64,000 bases of DNA from Sulfurimonas sp. HSL3-7 (GTDB lineage: Bacteria > Campylobacterota > Campylobacteria > Campylobacterales > Sulfurimonadaceae): NCBI RefSeq assembly GCF_039645985.1, contig NZ_CP147919.1, positions 62,001 through 126,000 on the forward strand. Reading direction: 5' to 3'. Positions 8,712-16,514 of this stretch are shown here, piece by piece. The number at the start of each line of letters is the position of its first letter. Position 1 is the stretch's first letter. Under the pieces are notes generated by a model. The model saw nothing but the letters and a program-made list of their open reading frames with translations, searched no databases and had not been told where the DNA came from. Made by a program: the position numbers and the translations under genes.

Positions 8712-10355
8712 GTGAATCTATTTTCATACGATATCAACAGGAAGTACAGTAAGACGGTCGCTTACTTCTCCATGGAGTTCGCCGTTGACCAGGCGCTGAA
8801 GATCTACGCCGGCGGATTGGGCTTCTTGGCAGGTTCGCACATGCGCAGCGCCTATGACCTCAAACAGAGTGTCATCGGCGTCGGACTGCTGTGGAGTTTC
8901 GGCTATTACGATCAGTCCCGCAATGAAGACCTGACGTTGCGGCCGACGTTCACACGGAAGTTTTACTATTTTCTCGAAGAGCTGCCGGTCAGGGTGACGG
9001 TCAAGGTCCATCATGAGGATGTCGTGGTCAAGGCTTTTTTGCTCCGTCCGGATGTTTTTGGTACGGCGCCGATGATCCTGCTCTCTACCGATACCGATGA
9101 GAATGATTATCTCTCACGAACGATCACGCATAAGCTCTATGACGGCAATGAACGCACCCGTGTCGCCCAGGAGATCATTTTGGGTATCGGCGGGGCCAAA
9201 GTGCTGGCGGCACTGGAGCAAACGGTCGATATCTACCATATGAACGAAGGGCATGCATTGCCTTTGGTCTATGAACTCTATGACCGCTATAAAAATATGG
9301 ATGAGGTCCGAAAACATGTTGTCTTTACCACACACACGCCGGAAGCGGCCGGAAATGAGATCCATAATTTCAATTTCCTGCATGAGATGGGCTTCTTTAA
9401 CGACTTATCACCTGAGACAGCCCGACGGATCAGCGGCTATGAAGAGAATGATGACTTTAGTTTGACGGTGGGTGCGCTTCGCAGTGCAAAGATCGCGAAT
9501 GGTGTCTCCAAAATCCATGGCACGGTTGCCAATGAGATGTGGGTGGATGTCGAAAACCGCTGCGAGATTATCTCGATTACCAATGCGCAGAACAAAAAGT
9601 TCTGGAGGGATAAGACACTGATTCGTGCCCTTGATGAGCATGAAGACTACGAAGTGATCGCCCGTAAAAAACACCTCAAGCGTGTTCTCTTTGATACAGT
9701 TGCCGACCAGACGGGAAAAATGTTTGATCCCGAGGTGCTGACGATCGTATGGGCACGGCGTTTTGCGGAGTACAAGCGTCCGGGTCTGCTTAAATACGAT
9801 TTTGAACGTTTTGTCAGGCTGATCAAGCGTACCGACAGGCCGGTACAGATCATCTGGGCAGGAAAACCCTATCCGACGGACCAGGGAGCGACGGACCTCT
9901 TTAACGAGCTGATCCGTATCAGTCACCACTATAAGAACATGGCGGTTCTGGTGGGGTATGAGCTTGCCCTCTCCCGTCTCTTGAAGCAGGGAAGCGACGT
10001 CTGGCTCAATACGCCGCGGATCACCCGTGAAGCGAGCGGAACGAGCGGTATGACGGCGAGCATGAACGGCTCTATCCACTTCTCTATTGATGACGGGTGG
10101 CATCCGGAGTTCGCACGCGACGGCAAGAACGCTTTTACGATCCCTGCGCTTGACTACGTCCTGTCTGTTGAAGAGCAGGACCGTCTGGACAACCAACATA
10201 TGATGGATATCCTCGAAGAGAGGATCATCCCGACCTATTACGACAGACCCGATGAGTGGGTGAAGATTATGAAAAATGCAATGTCCGATATTGAAGTCGA
10301 TTTTGATTCGGGACGCATGGCGGCGGAGTACTATGACCGCATGTTTACCGTTTAA
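8712..10355 (+). CDS. glgP: Short-form alpha-glucan phosphorylase homologue (GT35) with Thr at the PLP-lysine position
   Basis: A 547-residue protein of the short alpha-glucan phosphorylase family, which normally releases glucose 1-phosphate from alpha-1,4-glucans using PLP. GT35-like landmarks are VAYFSMEFA (16-24), YAGGLGFLAG (32-41), HMNEGHA (near 177), TTHTPEAAGNE (near 207), RRFAEYKRPG (near 353), IWAGKPYP (near 383) and EASGTSGM followed by ASMNG (near 440-453). In characterised phosphorylases the residue after this GTxxM is the lysine that holds PLP; here it is Thr448 (ACG, 10053-10055). So it may be a phosphorylase variant, a non-PLP glucosyltransferase or a glucan-binding pseudoenzyme. 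It has no DUF3417 N-terminal domain. A GGAGAG site precedes a GTG start. Confidence 0.88.
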   Translation: MNLFSYDINRKYSKTVAYFSMEFAVDQALKIYAGGLGFLAGSHMRSAYDLKQSVIGVGLLWSFGYYDQSRNEDLTLRPTFTRKFYYFLEELPVRVTVKVHHEDVVVKAFLLRPDVFGTAPMILLSTDTDENDYLSRTITHKLYDGNERTRVAQEIILGIGGAKVLAALEQTVDIYHMNEGHALPLVYELYDRYKNMDEVRKHVVFTTHTPEAAGNEIHNFNFLHEMGFFNDLSPETARRISGYEENDDFSLTVGALRSAKIANGVSKIHGTVANEMWVDVENRCEIISITNAQNKKFWRDKTLIRALDEHEDYEVIARKKHLKRVLFDTVADQTGKMFDPEVLTIVWARRFAEYKRPGLLKYDFERFVRLIKRTDRPVQIIWAGKPYPTDQGATDLFNELIRISHHYKNMAVLVGYELALSRLLKQGSDVWLNTPRITREASGTSGMTASMNGSIHFSIDDGWHPEFARDGKNAFTIPALDYVLSVEEQDRLDNQHMMDILEERIIPTYYDRPDEWVKIMKNAMSDIEVDFDSGRMAAEYYDRMFTV

Positions 10356-10364
10356 GGAGACGAT

Positions 10365-11588
10365 ATGACCTCAAATCTTGATTATATGCGCGGTGTAAAA
10401 AGTCTCAGGGATATTGATGTGAGCGGCAAGCGTGTCTTGATCCGGGTGGACTTCAATGTCCCGGTCGATGCGCACAATAATATCACGGACGACCGCCGCA
10501 TACGTTCGGCATTGCCGACGATCAACTATTGTATCGACCACAACGCCTGTTCCATCACGCTGGTCTCTCACTTCGGACGCCCGAAAGGGCAGTATGAGGA
10601 GAAGTACAGTCTAAAGCATATCCGCAAACGGCTGGAACGCCTGCTGCAAAAAAAAGTTGAATTCGTCGAAGACTTTGAAGCCTCTAAAGACGAGATTGCC
10701 ACCTGCTCGCTCGAACGGGTCTTTCTGCTTGAAAACATCCGTTTTTACGAGGGCGAAAAACAGAACGACCCCGCACTCTCAAAAAAACTGGCCTCTATCT
10801 GTGATGTTTACGTCAATGACGCTTTCGGCGCTTCGCACCGTCAGCATGCCTCGACCTACGGCGTCACAGAATATGTGGAGACCAAGGTGGCCGGTTTCCT
10901 GATGATGCGTGAGATCGAAGCCTTCTCTAAAGCCCTTCAGGAGCCGGTCCGCCCCATTGCCCTGGTCGTCGGCGGGGCCAAGATCTCCTCAAAGATCACA
11001 CTGCTTAAAGCGGTGCTGCAAAAGATCGACAAACTGATTATCGGCGGTGCGATGAGCAATACGTTTTTAAAAGCACTCGGCTACGATATGCAGGCATCGC
11101 TTTATGAAGAGGCCTATATTGAAACGGCGCGCGATGTCCTGGAGATGGCCCGTCAAAACAGCGTCAAGATCTATCTTCCGGTGGATATTGTCATTACGGA
11201 TTCGATAGAGGCACCGGTCGATGTCAAAGTGGTGCCGGCCCAGGATGTGCTGGCCGGGTTCAAAGCCGTCGATATCGGCCCGGCGACGGTGAAACTCTTC
11301 GGTGAAGCGATCGGCCTTTCCAATACGATTATCTGGAACGGCCCGATGGGGATCTATGAGGTGGACAAGTTTTCAAAAGGGACTTTCAAGATCGCCAATA
11401 TCATCGCTGATTCCTACGCCTACACGATTGTCGGCGGCGGCGATACGGCTGATGCGGTGGACCGGGCCTCGGAAGCGGAGAATTTCAGTTTTATCTCTAC
11501 GGGCGGCGGTGCGAGCCTGGAGCTGCTGGAGGGAAAGATACTCCCCGGTTTTAGCAACCTCGATCGCAATTTAGATACAATAGATTAA
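10365..11588 (+). CDS. pgk: Phosphoglycerate kinase
   Basis: A 407-residue Pgk. Substrate-binding residues are seen in RVDFNVPVD (27-35) and SHFGRPKG (near 68-75), followed by VYVNDAFGASHR (near 147-158), the nucleotide site GGAKISSKI (near 203) and the C-terminal GGGDTADAV and STGGGASLELLEG. It carries out the reversible transfer between 1,3-bisphosphoglycerate and ADP. It starts 9 bp after the phosphorylase homologue with an AAGGAGA ribosome-binding site. The C-terminus extends about 12 residues beyond the usual end (SNLDRNLDTID). Confidence 0.97.
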   Translation: MTSNLDYMRGVKSLRDIDVSGKRVLIRVDFNVPVDAHNNITDDRRIRSALPTINYCIDHNACSITLVSHFGRPKGQYEEKYSLKHIRKRLERLLQKKVEFVEDFEASKDEIATCSLERVFLLENIRFYEGEKQNDPALSKKLASICDVYVNDAFGASHRQHASTYGVTEYVETKVAGFLMMREIEAFSKALQEPVRPIALVVGGAKISSKITLLKAVLQKIDKLIIGGAMSNTFLKALGYDMQASLYEEAYIETARDVLEMARQNSVKIYLPVDIVITDSIEAPVDVKVVPAQDVLAGFKAVDIGPATVKLFGEAIGLSNTIIWNGPMGIYEVDKFSKGTFKIANIIADSYAYTIVGGGDTADAVDRASEAENFSFISTGGGASLELLEGKILPGFSNLDRNLDTID

Positions 11589-11600
11589 AAGGAGAATGTC

Positions 11601-11879
11601 ATGATAAAGATCACACCAAAAGGTAAAAAGGGCTGGGTTACTTTCAGTTTTGTTCCCCAAGAGGGAGATAACGTTTCTATTTGCGGTGAATGGAACGACT
11701 GGCAGGAAGAAGCGATGAAGATGAAAAAAAGCGGAGAGTTTTATATCACAAAGGTTCTTCCTCTTGGCAAGGAGTATCAGTTCGGTTACCGTGTCAACGG
11801 CGAGCAGTGGCACTGCGACAGTGAACTCGGATGTGTCGCTTCGCCGTTCGGTTCCCAAAACTCGCTCTTAAAGCTGTAG
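11601..11879 (+). CDS. Stand-alone CBM48/AMPK-type glycogen-binding protein
   Basis: A 92-residue protein that is essentially one carbohydrate-binding module of family 48 (the isoamylase N-terminal or AMPK-beta fold). The core VTFSFVPQEGDNV is followed by the signature GEWNDW (28-33), then the FYITKVLPLGKEYQFGYRVNG strand-turn-strand block and a conserved W. The two signature Trp residues and the Lys/Asn that stack on glucan are in place. No catalytic domain is attached. Between pgk and the nucleotidyltransferase, it probably tethers enzymes to glycogen or senses it (inference). Confidence 0.85.
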   Translation: MIKITPKGKKGWVTFSFVPQEGDNVSICGEWNDWQEEAMKMKKSGEFYITKVLPLGKEYQFGYRVNGEQWHCDSELGCVASPFGSQNSLLKL

Positions 11880-11953
11880 ATTTCACCCGTAATAGAACGG
11901 GACAGAGATAGAATATTAGACTTATACAATGTTAAACTAAAGGGTATGCCATT

Positions 11954-14458
11954 ATGAAAGCAGTCGTTATGGCGGGGGGATTCGGAACACGGATCCAGCC
12001 GCTTACCAACTCCAGACCAAAGCCAATGTTGCCTGTCATCAACCGTCCGATGATGGAGCATACGATGATGACATTGAAAGATCTCGGTATTACCGAGTTT
12101 ATCGTACTGCTTTATTTCAAGCCGGAGATCATTCAAGATTACTTCAAAGACGGAAGTGATTTCGGTATCAAGATCACCTATGTTATTCCGGATGATGACT
12201 ACGGAACGGCCGGTGCCGTCAAATTGGCACAGGAACATATCGGCGATGATAATTTTATCATCATTAGCGGCGATCTGGTGACCGACTTTGATTTTCAGAA
12301 GATCTTCGATTTTCACAAAAAGAGGAAAGCGCAACTCTCTATCGGTCTGACGTCGGTGGACAACCCGCTGCAGTTCGGTGTCGTTATTGCCAACGAAGAT
12401 AATGTTATTGAGAAGTTCCTCGAAAAGCCGAGTTGGGGCGAGGTCTTCAGTGATACGATCAACACCGGTATTTACATCATCGAACCGGAGATCCTTGACT
12501 ACATTCCCGAAGGAAAAAACTTTGATTTTGCCAAAGACCTTTTCCCGCTGCTGATGCAGCAGGAGATACCGCTGATGGGTTACAGTCTTGAGGGGTATTG
12601 GCGCGACGTGGGTAATCCGGAGAGCTATCGCGAGGTCTTTGAAGACATCTTGGGAAACCGTCTCAACTTTGTTATTCCGGGCAAGGCGGTCTCCTGTCCC
12701 GACGGCACGCTTTACAGTGATGTTGCTTACGATCTGGACAAGAGTATCGAGATCATGGGCAATGTCGTACTTGGCAAGAATGTCACGATAGGGAAGAATG
12801 TCAAGCTCAACAATGTTGTCATCGGCGACAATGTAACGATTGGCGAGGGCAGCCACATTCGAAATACGGTCTTCTGGGAAAACATCACGGTGGGCAAAAA
12901 TGCACGCCTTGACAACAGTGTTATCTGCAATGACAACATTATCGGCAAAAACGTGACGGCCAAAGCAGGTCTGATCCTGGCACAAGGGTGCGATATCGGC
13001 GAACTGGTGACCTTTGAGCAGGATGTCACCATCTGGCCCGATAAAAAAGTCGAAGCGGCTTCGATCGTCAGTCATAACCTGATCCTGGGAAGCCGTTACA
13101 AAAACTCCATCTTTGAAAACGGAAGCGTTACGGGTAAAAGCAATGTCGAACTTTCCTGCGAAATGGCGACGAATTTGGGCGAGGCCTTTGCCGCCCAGCT
13201 GCCTGTCGGCTCCAAAGTAGTCGTCGGACGTGACTATGACAAGAGTTCACGCATGCTGAAGAGGGCATTTTTAGGCGGCCTTCTCTCGGCAGGTGTGAAT
13301 GTTGTGGACCTTAAAGGTACGCCGCCGTCCGTATTGCGCTATACGCTGGCCCATGACAGTACGCTTGTAGGCGGTGCCCATTTTAAACAGGATGTCGCCG
13401 ATCCGACCAGTTCGCAGATTACCCTGTTCAACGAAGAGGCGATCCGTATCGATTCGAATTCGGCCAAAGGGATTGAGAAGGCATTTTTTCTCGAACAGTT
13501 CCGACGTGTCGACTACTCCCAGATCGGCGAGATCCATGAGACACTGTACGAAAAAGAGTGCCATGAGTATAAAGCTGCGGTAGAGCAGACGATCGATCAC
13601 GGTGTTATCAAGTGCGGTAATTTTCGCGTTGCCGTCGATCTGATGCACGGCAGTACCGCCGATATTTTTCCCAACATCCTTAATGACCTGGGTGTCGAAA
13701 ATATTGCGCTTAATGCCTATCATGACCATAAAAAACTTTCTAATATTGCCGCCCTTGAAAAACGTTGCGAGGCGAATATCTCTACGATCGTAAGCAGTTT
13801 AGAGTACGACATGGGTGTGATGATCTACCCCAATTCACAACGCCTCAGTATCGTGACCGACGAAGGTGAAATCCTCGATAAGGTCAAGGGATTGCTGATC
13901 GTGTTGAGCCTGTTGAACATGGATACATCAAAAGCGAAAAAGAAGGTTTTCCTGCCGACCTGGGCGCCGGATATCGTCAATTTTGAAAATCTGGAGATCG
14001 AACGCGGCAAGTACGCCAACTTCAAAGCTGCAAAGCTTAGAGAGTACGCCCTTATCGCTACTGTTGACGGCAACTTTGCCTTTACCGAATTCGGCGTCAC
14101 GCGTGACGCCATGTACGCAAGTCTCAAGATAATGGAGCTGGTAAGCTGTCACGGGGTCAAGCTTTCCGAACTCTCCAGCCGCATTGAAGCTTTCCATTAC
14201 AGCTCTATGAAGATAGAGTGCACCCAGGCCCTTAAAGGCAAGATGATGCGCAAATTTCTTGAAGATGCCAAGGGCAAGCATTCCTCATCTCTTGACGGTG
14301 TTAAGATATGGGAAAACGATACCGATTGGATATTGATGATCCCCGATCAATACAGCGACCATCTCAATATCTATATCCAGGCACAGGACAATACCGCTGG
14401 CAAGGCGCTGTACGAGCGTTACAGCGCTAAAATAGCGCAGTGGTCACAAGAAACATAA
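11954..14458 (+). CDS. Sugar-phosphate nucleotidyltransferase fused to left-handed beta-helix and degenerate phosphomutase domain
   Basis: An 834-residue three-part protein. Residues 1-235 are a nucleotidyltransferase with the activator motif MAGGFGTRIQPLT and GYWRDVGNP. Residues about 250-345 form hexapeptide (left-handed beta-helix) repeats such as GNVVLGKNVTIGKNV. Residues about 370-834 are a phosphohexomutase-like domain. Relatives are annotated mannose-1-phosphate guanylyltransferase/phosphomannomutase. The mutase part looks inactive: the phosphoserine loop (TASHNP in active enzymes) is replaced by AHFKQDVADP near 474, and the metal loop DGDADR by YPNSQR at 625-630. As no glgC is in this cluster, the N-terminal part may supply the nucleotide sugar for the two GlgA proteins (inference); the NTP is unknown. 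Confidence 0.85.
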   Translation: MKAVVMAGGFGTRIQPLTNSRPKPMLPVINRPMMEHTMMTLKDLGITEFIVLLYFKPEIIQDYFKDGSDFGIKITYVIPDDDYGTAGAVKLAQEHIGDDNFIIISGDLVTDFDFQKIFDFHKKRKAQLSIGLTSVDNPLQFGVVIANEDNVIEKFLEKPSWGEVFSDTINTGIYIIEPEILDYIPEGKNFDFAKDLFPLLMQQEIPLMGYSLEGYWRDVGNPESYREVFEDILGNRLNFVIPGKAVSCPDGTLYSDVAYDLDKSIEIMGNVVLGKNVTIGKNVKLNNVVIGDNVTIGEGSHIRNTVFWENITVGKNARLDNSVICNDNIIGKNVTAKAGLILAQGCDIGELVTFEQDVTIWPDKKVEAASIVSHNLILGSRYKNSIFENGSVTGKSNVELSCEMATNLGEAFAAQLPVGSKVVVGRDYDKSSRMLKRAFLGGLLSAGVNVVDLKGTPPSVLRYTLAHDSTLVGGAHFKQDVADPTSSQITLFNEEAIRIDSNSAKGIEKAFFLEQFRRVDYSQIGEIHETLYEKECHEYKAAVEQTIDHGVIKCGNFRVAVDLMHGSTADIFPNILNDLGVENIALNAYHDHKKLSNIAALEKRCEANISTIVSSLEYDMGVMIYPNSQRLSIVTDEGEILDKVKGLLIVLSLLNMDTSKAKKKVFLPTWAPDIVNFENLEIERGKYANFKAAKLREYALIATVDGNFAFTEFGVTRDAMYASLKIMELVSCHGVKLSELSSRIEAFHYSSMKIECTQALKGKMMRKFLEDAKGKHSSSLDGVKIWENDTDWILMIPDQYSDHLNIYIQAQDNTAGKALYERYSAKIAQWSQET

Positions 14459-14465
14459 AGGGGGA

Positions 14466-16505
14466 GTGTTGAATCTGAGTTTTGTCTGGCACATGCACCA
14501 GCCTGATTATCGTGATGCATCGGGTGTTATGCAGATGCCGTGGGTCTTTTTACATGCGATCAAAGACTACTACGATATGCCTTGGATGGTTGCACGCCAT
14601 GAAGGCCACAAGGCGACCTTCAACATTACGCCATCGCTGATAGAACAGATAAAGCTCTACTATGACCGTCCGCAGGAACATGACCGCTTCTTAAGCCTGT
14701 GGCTGCAGGACCCCGCCCTGTTGCACGAGGCTGATTGCAAATGGGTGGTCAAGATCTGCAATAGCACCCCTTTTGAGACGATGGTGGCATCGTTGCCGTC
14801 GTATGCGCAGCTTTACCGTAAAGAGGAGTATGAGAATCACGAGCTTCTGGATCTGGAGGTGCTTTTTCTGCTTGCCTGGTGCGGGACCTATCTGCGCAGG
14901 AACAGCTCTCTCGTCGGCGCGTTGATCAAAAAAGAGCGCCACTACAGCCAGGAGGATAAACAGCTTCTTTTGAATGAACTCTCCCGGTTCACAGCGACTA
15001 TTTTTCCTTACTATACGCGGCTGCACCGTCAGGGACGCATCAGTATCTCAACGACACCGCTTAACCATCCGATTCTACCGCTTTTGATGGACATGAATAA
15101 TGCGACAAAAGCCAATGTTTCGACCCAGATCCCCCGACAGCCGATGTCTCTTGAATATGACGCGCTCCAGCAGGTCGAACGGGCCAAAACACTTTTTACA
15201 GAGACCTTCGGTTTTGTACCTGAAGGTTTTTGGCCGGCGGAGGGGGCCGTCGATGAAAAAAGTGTGGGCCTTTTAAAAGAGTGCGGGGTAAAATGGATCG
15301 CTACGGATGAGGTGATCCTGTTCAAATCGCTGGGCTATACGGACCGGGATGCACTCTACACTCCTTACAATTACAAGGGGATGTGCATCGGCTTTCGCGA
15401 TCACGGCCTAAGCGACCTGATCGGTTTTACCTACCGTTTCTGGAATGCGGACAAAGCGGCAGACCACTTTATCGCATCGCTTCTCCCCATCAACGAAGAG
15501 AACCCCGAGAGCACCGTTTTTGTCATTCTCGACGGCGAGAATGCATGGGAGTTCTTCCCCAACAATGCCTTTGACTTTTTTGAGGCGCTCTATACCAGAT
15601 TGGACCATACAGCCTGGTGCCGAACACTTCATATGGATGAGGTTGCCGCACTTGAGGCCAGGCCTCTAGAAAGAGTTGCACCGGGAAGCTGGATCCACGG
15701 CGAGTTCAATACCTGGGTGGGGCATCACGAGAAGACCCGCGGATGGGAGCTGCTCTATATCACCAAACGCGATTATGAACATCATCAGGTTAATCTGGAC
15801 GATGCGACAAAGAGTGCGATAACGAAACACTTTTTGGCGGCGGAATGCTCGGATTGGTTCTGGTGGTACGGTGACGACCATTACACGGAGTTTGGCGCAG
15901 AGTTCGACACCCTGTTCCGCTCGCATCTCATCAGCGTCTATGACCTGATGCATATTGCGCCGCCGTCGGACCTTTTTAAACCTATCATAGAGAACAGAAG
16001 TACGCAGGATTTTTGGCTGCAGCCGCAATCGCCTATCTCGCCGAATGTCGATGGTACCCATGCCTCCTTTTTTGAATGGGTCGGCTGCGGTGTTGTCGAT
16101 GAGAGCAAGCTCTTCTCCACGATGGAGAGGGTGAGGGGACCTGTTCGTAAAATACTCTACGGTCAGGATGACCGTAATCTCTATTTCGCCTTTGATGCGG
16201 ATATGCCACAGCTCAAACAGTGTGACACGCTCCGCATCATTATCGAACCTGTCAAATTTAACGAGATTCTGGCGATCAACCATTGTAATGACGCTCATTA
16301 TGAAGAGAATTTTGATGGTATCGCCCTCGAGGTGGCGTGCCAACAATGGCTGGAAGTGCGTATCGACAAAAGTGAGATAGAAGCTGATAAGGTGCAGTGC
16401 CGTTTTGAACTCTCCGAAGGGAGCCGTGTTCTGCAGACACTGCCGGGATTCGGTGAACTTGAGATTGATCTGCAGACCGATTACAGTGAGAACTGGTTTG
16501 CCTAG
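14466..16505 (+). CDS. GH57 glycoside hydrolase (alpha-amylase/amylopullulanase-like)
   Basis: A 679-residue GH57 enzyme. The first GH57 motif HMHQPDYR is at 9-16, the nucleophile motif GFWPAEGAVDE contains Glu259, and ILDGENAWE contains Asp356 as likely acid/base. Residues beyond about 530 look like a beta-sandwich accessory domain. No signal peptide, so it should act on intracellular glycogen or maltodextrins (hydrolysis, debranching or glucanotransfer). The start is uncertain: GTG at 14466 lies inside the GGGGGAG ribosome-binding sequence, so TTG at 14469 is an equally good choice. It starts 7 bp after the nucleotidyltransferase gene. Confidence 0.88.
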   Translation: MLNLSFVWHMHQPDYRDASGVMQMPWVFLHAIKDYYDMPWMVARHEGHKATFNITPSLIEQIKLYYDRPQEHDRFLSLWLQDPALLHEADCKWVVKICNSTPFETMVASLPSYAQLYRKEEYENHELLDLEVLFLLAWCGTYLRRNSSLVGALIKKERHYSQEDKQLLLNELSRFTATIFPYYTRLHRQGRISISTTPLNHPILPLLMDMNNATKANVSTQIPRQPMSLEYDALQQVERAKTLFTETFGFVPEGFWPAEGAVDEKSVGLLKECGVKWIATDEVILFKSLGYTDRDALYTPYNYKGMCIGFRDHGLSDLIGFTYRFWNADKAADHFIASLLPINEENPESTVFVILDGENAWEFFPNNAFDFFEALYTRLDHTAWCRTLHMDEVAALEARPLERVAPGSWIHGEFNTWVGHHEKTRGWELLYITKRDYEHHQVNLDDATKSAITKHFLAAECSDWFWWYGDDHYTEFGAEFDTLFRSHLISVYDLMHIAPPSDLFKPIIENRSTQDFWLQPQSPISPNVDGTHASFFEWVGCGVVDESKLFSTMERVRGPVRKILYGQDDRNLYFAFDADMPQLKQCDTLRIIIEPVKFNEILAINHCNDAHYEENFDGIALEVACQQWLEVRIDKSEIEADKVQCRFELSEGSRVLQTLPGFGELEIDLQTDYSENWFA

Positions 16506-16514
16506 GAGTTGGTC

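Noticed and set aside
11786-13075. 429-codon minus-strand open frame
   Set aside because: Antisense to the nucleotidyltransferase gene with its clear motifs; it arises from codon bias in repeated hexapeptide segments.
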